From Novosphingobium lindaniclasticum LE124 (GTDB taxonomy: Bacteria > Pseudomonadota > Alphaproteobacteria > Sphingomonadales > Sphingomonadaceae): a stretch of 48,769 bases of DNA. The translations under genes were made by a program, and so were the position numbers. Shown here piece after piece: positions 44,923-48,769 of this stretch; position 1 is the stretch's first letter; every line of letters starts with the position of its first letter. The stretch covers positions 1 through 48,769 of the forward strand of contig NZ_ATHL01000138.1 in NCBI RefSeq assembly GCF_000445125.1, written 5' to 3'. Under the pieces are notes generated by a model. The model was not told the origin of the DNA and ran no database searches. It worked only from the letters and a program-made list of their open reading frames with translations.

Positions 44923-45267
44923 TCAGCTGCCGGGCAGGATCAGCTTTCCAGCGGAATTTCGCTCGACCGGGCCATGGGCGATCACGGCCGAGAGCGGCAG
45001 GTCGGCGTAGATATGCGGAAACCGCGCGCCGCCGCGCGAGACTTCCCACTTCACGCTGTCGCCCAGCGCGGCGAGGTCCACGGCGGCGATGCCGAGCCCG
45101 GTCTGACCTGCGAAGTGCTTGTCCAGCGTCTCCTGCGCCTGATCGGCAGTCGACATGTGGATGTAGCCGTCAGCCAGATCGATCGGCGCACCGGTGAAGG
45201 TCCCGTCGGAGAGCAGCGTTTGCAGCTGCTCTCCGGTCAGGATCTTGTAGGCGACGGCATCGGTCAC
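44923..45267 (-). CDS. DUF952 family protein
   Basis: A 114-aa protein with the DUF952 pattern: AYKILTGEQLQTLLSDGTFT, DLADGYIHMSTADQAQETLD (the Y-I-H-x-S core) and FPHIYADLPLSAV near the end. The family is related in fold to ADP-ribosyltransferase-like or RNA 2'-phosphotransferase-like domains in some classifications; no activity is established. The start is GTG at 45267 and it overlaps the gyrA stop by 4 bp (GTGA), so it is translated from the gyrA message by coupling. Confidence 0.88.
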   Translation of the reverse strand: MTDAVAYKILTGEQLQTLLSDGTFTGAPIDLADGYIHMSTADQAQETLDKHFAGQTGLGIAAVDLAALGDSVKWEVSRGGARFPHIYADLPLSAVIAHGPVERNSAGKLILPGS

Positions 45268-48044
45268 GCTTCGGTGTCCGGCGCGTCCGCTTCCGGCGAT
45301 CCGGAGTCCACGGCCGGAGTCTCAGGCGACGCTTCGCCCTCGATCGCGGCTTCGATGATTTCCTCTTCCGAAGGCTCGTCGAGGCGAACGGCGCTGACGA
45401 CGTGTTCGTTGTTCGAGACGTTGAACAGGCGCACGCCTGCCGAGCCACGGCCGATCACGCGCAGCGATTCGAGCGGCAGGCGGATCAGCTTGGCCTGATC
45501 GGTCACCAGCATGAGCTGGTCCGCGCGGCTTGCGGGGAAGCTGGCGACGACCGGGCCATTGCGATCGATGTTGTCGATATTGGTGATGCCCTGACCACCG
45601 CGGCCGGTGCGGCGATACTCGTAAGCCGAGGACAGCTTGCCGTAGCCGTTGGCGCAGACCGTAAGGATGAACTGCTCCTTCTCGACCAGGTAGGCGAGGC
45701 GCTCGGCGTCCAGCGTGCTCTCGCCGTCCTTCTCACCCTTCCAGGGTGCGAAGCGGAGGTAGGCTTCGCGCTCGTCCTGATCCTTCATGCCGACGCGGTG
45801 GAGGATCGAAAGCGAGATGACTTCGTCTCCTTCCTTCAGCGTCATGGCCTTGACGCCGGTGGAGGTCCGGCTCGCGAATTCGCGGACGAGGTCGCCGGCG
45901 AAGCGGATGGCCTTGCCCTGGCGGCTTGCCAAAAGCACGTCGTCGGAATGGCTCAGCAGGGCCACGCCGATCAGGCGATCCTGGCTGTCCTCTTCGAAGC
46001 GCATCGCGAACTTGCCGTTGGAGGGGATGTTCGCGAAGGCATCCATGGCGTTGCGGCGCACGTTGCCCTTGGCGGTGGCGAAGACGACGGAGAGCCTGCT
46101 CCACTCGTTTTCGTCTTCCGGCAGCGGCAGCACGGTCTGGATCGTCTCGTCCTTGTCCAGCGAGGGCAGGAGGTTGACGATCGGGCGTCCGCGTGTGGTC
46201 GGGCCGCCTTCCGGCAGCTTGTAGACCTTGAGGCGATAGACCTTGCCGGCGGTCGAGAAGAACAGCACCGGGTTGTGGGTGGAGGTCACGAACATCGTCG
46301 TGACGACGTCCTCGTCCTTGGTCGCCATGCCCGCGCGCCCCTTGCCGCCGCGCGCCTGGGCGCGGAACGTCGAGAGCGGCGTGCGCTTGATGTAACCGTC
46401 CATGGTGACGGTCACGACCATCTCCTCGCGCTCGATCAGGTCCTCGTCCTCGATGCCGTCGGCGGCGCCGGTGAGCTGCGAGACGCGCGGCGTGGCGTAG
46501 AGTTCGCGCACGGCCACCAGTTCCTCGCGCATGACCCCGTAGAGCTTCACGCGGTCGGCGAGGATCGAGAGATATTCCTCGATCGCGGCGGCCAGTTCCT
46601 TCAGCTCGTCGCCGATCTCGTCGCGGCCGAGCGCCGTCAGGCGGTGCAGGCGCAGGTCGAGGATGGCCTTCACCTGAATTTCGGACAGGCGATAAGTGCC
46701 GCCGTCCTGCTCGGCACTGGGCTCGATCGCCTCGACGAGGCGGATATAGGGGGCGATGTCGCCGATCGGCCATTCCTTGGCCAGCAGGCGTCCGCGGGCT
46801 TCCGCCGGGTTCGAGGCGCCGCGGATGATCTTGACGACTTCGTCTAGGTTCGAGACCGCCACGACCAGGCCGAGCAAGATATGCGCACGGTCGCGCGCCT
46901 TGTTCAGCTCGAACTTGGTGCGGCGGGTGATGACCTCTTCACGGAACTGGATGAAGGCCTGGAGGAAGTCCCGCAGGTTCATCACTTCCGGGCGGCCGCC
47001 CTTGATCGCCAGCATGTTGGCGGCGAAATTCGACTGTGCCGGGGTGTTCCGCCAGATCTGGTTGAGCACGACTTCCGGAGTGGCATCGCGCTTGAGATCG
47101 ACGACGACGCGGACGCCTTCGCGGTTCGATTCGTCGCGGATGTCGGAAATGCCCTCGATCCGCTTTTCCTTCGCGGCCTCGGCGATCTTCTCGACGAGGT
47201 TCGACTTGCCGACCTGATAGGGAATCGAGGTGAGAACGATCGAGCGGCGGTCGCCGCGGCCTTCCTCGATCTCGTGGCGGCAGCGCATGATGATCGAGCC
47301 GCGGCCCGTCATGTAGGCATTGCGGGCGCCGCCCTGGCCGAGGATCAGCGGGCCGGTGGGGAAGTCCGGCCCGGGGATGATCTGGATCAGGTCCTCGATC
47401 GTGGTGGCCGGATTGTCGATCATGGCCAGGCAGCCGTCGATCACTTCGCCCAGGTTGTGCGGCGGAATGTTCGTGGCCATGCCGACCGCGATGCCGCCCG
47501 CGCCGTTCACCAGCAGGTTCGGGAAGCGCGCGGGAAGCACGGTCGGCTCGCTTTCGGAGCCGTCGTAGTTGTCGGCGAAATCGACGGTGTTCTTGTCGAT
47601 ATCGGCCAGCAGCTCGTTCGCGACCTTATCGAGGCGTGCCTCCGTGTAACGCATGGCCGCTGGCGGATCGGGATCCATCGAACCGAAGTTGCCCTGGCCG
47701 TCGATCAGCGGAAGGCGCATCGACCACGGCTGCGTCAGGCGCGCCAATGCATCGTAGATCGCGCTGTCGCCATGGGGGTGATACTTACCCATGACGTCGC
47801 CGACGATGCGGCTCGACTTGCGGTAGGGACGACCAGCGACGTAGCCCGCTTCCTGGCAGGCATAGAGAATGCGGCGGTGGACCGGCTTCAGGCCGTCGCG
47901 CACGTCGGGCAGGGCGCGGCTCACGATCACGCTCATCGCGTAATCGAGATAGCTCGTCTTCATCTCATCGACGATGTCGATGCGGGTATATTCGCCTTCG
48001 GGACCGATGTGCTCGGGGCCGTTCATGTCGGTGTCGTCGCTCAC
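45264..48044 (-). CDS. gyrA: DNA gyrase subunit A
   Basis: A 926-aa breakage-reunion subunit of gyrase. The winged-helix/tower core contains HPHGDSAIYDALARLTQPW and the catalytic Tyr133 in AAMRYTEARL. The quinolone-determining positions equivalent to E. coli Ser83 and Asp87 are Ser94 and Asp98, the sensitive state. The C-terminal beta-pinwheel carries the GyrA box as QARGGKGRAG, separating it from topoisomerase IV ParC. It ends in a long acidic tail (EEEIIEAAIEGEASPETPA). ATG start at 48044. It overlaps DUF952 by 4 bp. Confidence 0.98.
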   Translation of the reverse strand: MSDDTDMNGPEHIGPEGEYTRIDIVDEMKTSYLDYAMSVIVSRALPDVRDGLKPVHRRILYACQEAGYVAGRPYRKSSRIVGDVMGKYHPHGDSAIYDALARLTQPWSMRLPLIDGQGNFGSMDPDPPAAMRYTEARLDKVANELLADIDKNTVDFADNYDGSESEPTVLPARFPNLLVNGAGGIAVGMATNIPPHNLGEVIDGCLAMIDNPATTIEDLIQIIPGPDFPTGPLILGQGGARNAYMTGRGSIIMRCRHEIEEGRGDRRSIVLTSIPYQVGKSNLVEKIAEAAKEKRIEGISDIRDESNREGVRVVVDLKRDATPEVVLNQIWRNTPAQSNFAANMLAIKGGRPEVMNLRDFLQAFIQFREEVITRRTKFELNKARDRAHILLGLVVAVSNLDEVVKIIRGASNPAEARGRLLAKEWPIGDIAPYIRLVEAIEPSAEQDGGTYRLSEIQVKAILDLRLHRLTALGRDEIGDELKELAAAIEEYLSILADRVKLYGVMREELVAVRELYATPRVSQLTGAADGIEDEDLIEREEMVVTVTMDGYIKRTPLSTFRAQARGGKGRAGMATKDEDVVTTMFVTSTHNPVLFFSTAGKVYRLKVYKLPEGGPTTRGRPIVNLLPSLDKDETIQTVLPLPEDENEWSRLSVVFATAKGNVRRNAMDAFANIPSNGKFAMRFEEDSQDRLIGVALLSHSDDVLLASRQGKAIRFAGDLVREFASRTSTGVKAMTLKEGDEVISLSILHRVGMKDQDEREAYLRFAPWKGEKDGESTLDAERLAYLVEKEQFILTVCANGYGKLSSAYEYRRTGRGGQGITNIDNIDRNGPVVASFPASRADQLMLVTDQAKLIRLPLESLRVIGRGSAGVRLFNVSNNEHVVSAVRLDEPSEEEIIEAAIEGEASPETPAVDSGSPEADAPDTEA

Positions 48045-48374
48045 GCGCTGGATCGTTCGTTGCTGCGGGACAAAGGGTGATGGATCGCCCTAGGACATGC
48101 GTCCGGGGAAAGCCACATGATCAGCGGGGCGGCACCGGCCTTGCGAGGATTTTTCCACACTTATGGGGCAGGGGGAGCGCAGCCGCCGCCCTGACGGTCC
48201 TTGGGAACCGGCAAGCCTGCGGTGAATTGCATTCAAACAGCGTTAAGTGGCGAGGTTCTAATTGCGCCATCAGGTTGCCAAGCGGCCGTTTCCCGGCCAA
48301 ACCGGCAACACCGGTTTCAGGAGATCGCGTCTTTCCGGCGGGTCTTCGAAGTGTCTTTATGAGGAGTGGCCTGA
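48045..48374. other. Divergent spacer between gyrA and the exported-protein gene
   Basis: This 330-bp stretch contains no convincing gene. It must hold promoters for gyrA (left) and for the gene at 48375 (right). A perfect 7-bp hairpin AAACCGG-CAACA-CCGGTTT lies at 48299-48317, about 58 bp before the right-hand start. I see no clear -35/-10 pair or named regulatory element. Confidence 0.6.
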
Positions 48375-48769
48375 ATGGCTCGCAAGTTCCTGATTTCCCG
48401 TATTGCCCTGGCCGTGGCCATGACGGGCGGCATCGCCGCGGCAGCCGCGCCGACGATGGTGGCCGCCAAGGAAAAGGCGCCTGCCAAGGCGACCTTCTCG
48501 AAGGAATATGCCGCTGTGGCCGCGCCGGTCGACAAGGCGATCGCGGACTCGAAGGCGAATGCCGCCGTGCAGGCCGCTTCGCAAAAGGCCCAGGCCGCCA
48601 AGACGGATGCCGAGAAGGCTGCGGCCAAGGCAGAAGTCGACGCGGCGATGGGCGGCGTGCTGGCCCAGCTCCAGACGGCCGAAGCACAGGCCACCCAGCC
48701 CTTCGACAAGCTGAAGCAGGGCGAGATGACCCGCAACGTGGGCGTTCTGATGAACGACCCGGCGATGCA
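48375..48769 (+). CDS. Exported Ala/Lys-rich protein, start only (possibly a TPR protein)
   Basis: The frame opens at ATG 48375 (AGGAG ten bases upstream) and runs off the right edge after 131 codons. The N-terminus MARKFLISRIALAVAMTGGI followed by an Ala-rich stretch is a signal peptide, cleaving near AAAAAPTMVAA. The mature part starts KEKAPAKATFSKEYAAVAAP and is a charged, Ala-rich helical region (QAASQKAQAAKTDAEKAAAK) resembling the N-terminus of sphingomonad periplasmic tetratricopeptide-repeat proteins; the repeats themselves would lie beyond the edge, so this is a guess. It is divergent from gyrA. Confidence 0.7.
   Translation, partial: MARKFLISRIALAVAMTGGIAAAAAPTMVAAKEKAPAKATFSKEYAAVAAPVDKAIADSKANAAVQAASQKAQAAKTDAEKAAAKAEVDAAMGGVLAQLQTAEAQATQPFDKLKQGEMTRNVGVLMNDPAM

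Noticed and set aside
46881..48080. 399-residue plus-strand frame opposite gyrA
   Set aside because: Antisense shadow of gyrA, with a product biased to His, Asp and Arg.

Overview
This 48.8 kb window is chromosomal DNA from a GC-rich alphaproteobacterium. It is most likely a sphingomonad (Sphingomonadales, perhaps Novosphingobium-like). The signs are the yqeY-dnaG-rpoD block with carA divergent to it, a pyruvate dehydrogenase E1 beta with an N-terminal lipoyl domain, ftsB next to pdhA-pdhB, a gyrA ending in an acidic tail, and protein styles familiar from that group. The genus is inference. I see no rRNA, tRNA, CRISPR array, insertion sequence or prophage. The window is mostly core genome with two accessory-looking stretches, about 13.4-24.9 kb and 24.9-34.2 kb.

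Layout. 1-4066 (minus): yqeY, dnaG and a left-truncated rpoD, the macromolecular-synthesis operon. 4230-9494 (plus): carA, carB and greA, with a foldable spacer before greA. 9580-11738 (minus): a DUF4170 protein and a four-gene set of small membrane proteins resembling enterobacterial yqjD-yqjE-yqjK. 11924-13210: enolase, followed by three hairpins. 13432-15254 (minus): a winged-helix regulator, a tiny ORF behind an unusual phased motif, and a GNAT acetyltransferase. 15455-18666 (plus): a Tat-exported phosphoesterase and an exported M20 peptidase. 18688-24785 (minus): a membrane acyltransferase, an FAD oxidoreductase paired with an APC amino-acid permease, and a periplasmic gamma-glutamyltransferase. 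24958-30023 (plus): a MarR-controlled tripartite efflux operon (FUSC pump, DUF1656, HlyD adaptor, NodT outer-membrane lipoprotein), with every junction overlapping by 4 bp. 30027-34227 (minus): a glycan operon of DUF2334 deacetylase, GT4, polytopic membrane protein and GT4. 34484-38704: a DEAD-box RNA helicase, converging on an ABC-F ATPase translationally coupled to a GreA/GreB-like protein. 38930-41895 (plus): ftsB, pdhA, pdhB. 42014-43245: a squalene/phytoene-synthase-fold protein that looks catalytically dead, and an EF-hand protein. 43401-48044 (minus): trmFO, bracketed by two dispersed palindromic repeats, then DUF952 overlapping the end of gyrA. 48375 to the end: the start of an exported Ala/Lys-rich protein.

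How the genes work together. Most of the window is housekeeping: replication priming, sigma-70, pyrimidine/arginine precursor synthesis, transcript-cleavage factor, glycolysis, pyruvate oxidation, gyrase and tRNA methylation. The accessory genes act at the envelope: drug or aromatic-acid efflux, glycan assembly, and periplasmic recovery of phosphate, peptides and gamma-glutamyl compounds. I did not find an obviously unprecedented multi-gene system. The best leads are the DUF2334/GT4/membrane/GT4 operon, the putative three-way-junction RNA before greA, a 7-bp motif repeated at exact 21-bp steps upstream of a tiny ORF, the Gre-like factor lacking the usual acidic tip, and the NDUFAF6-like protein near pdhAB.
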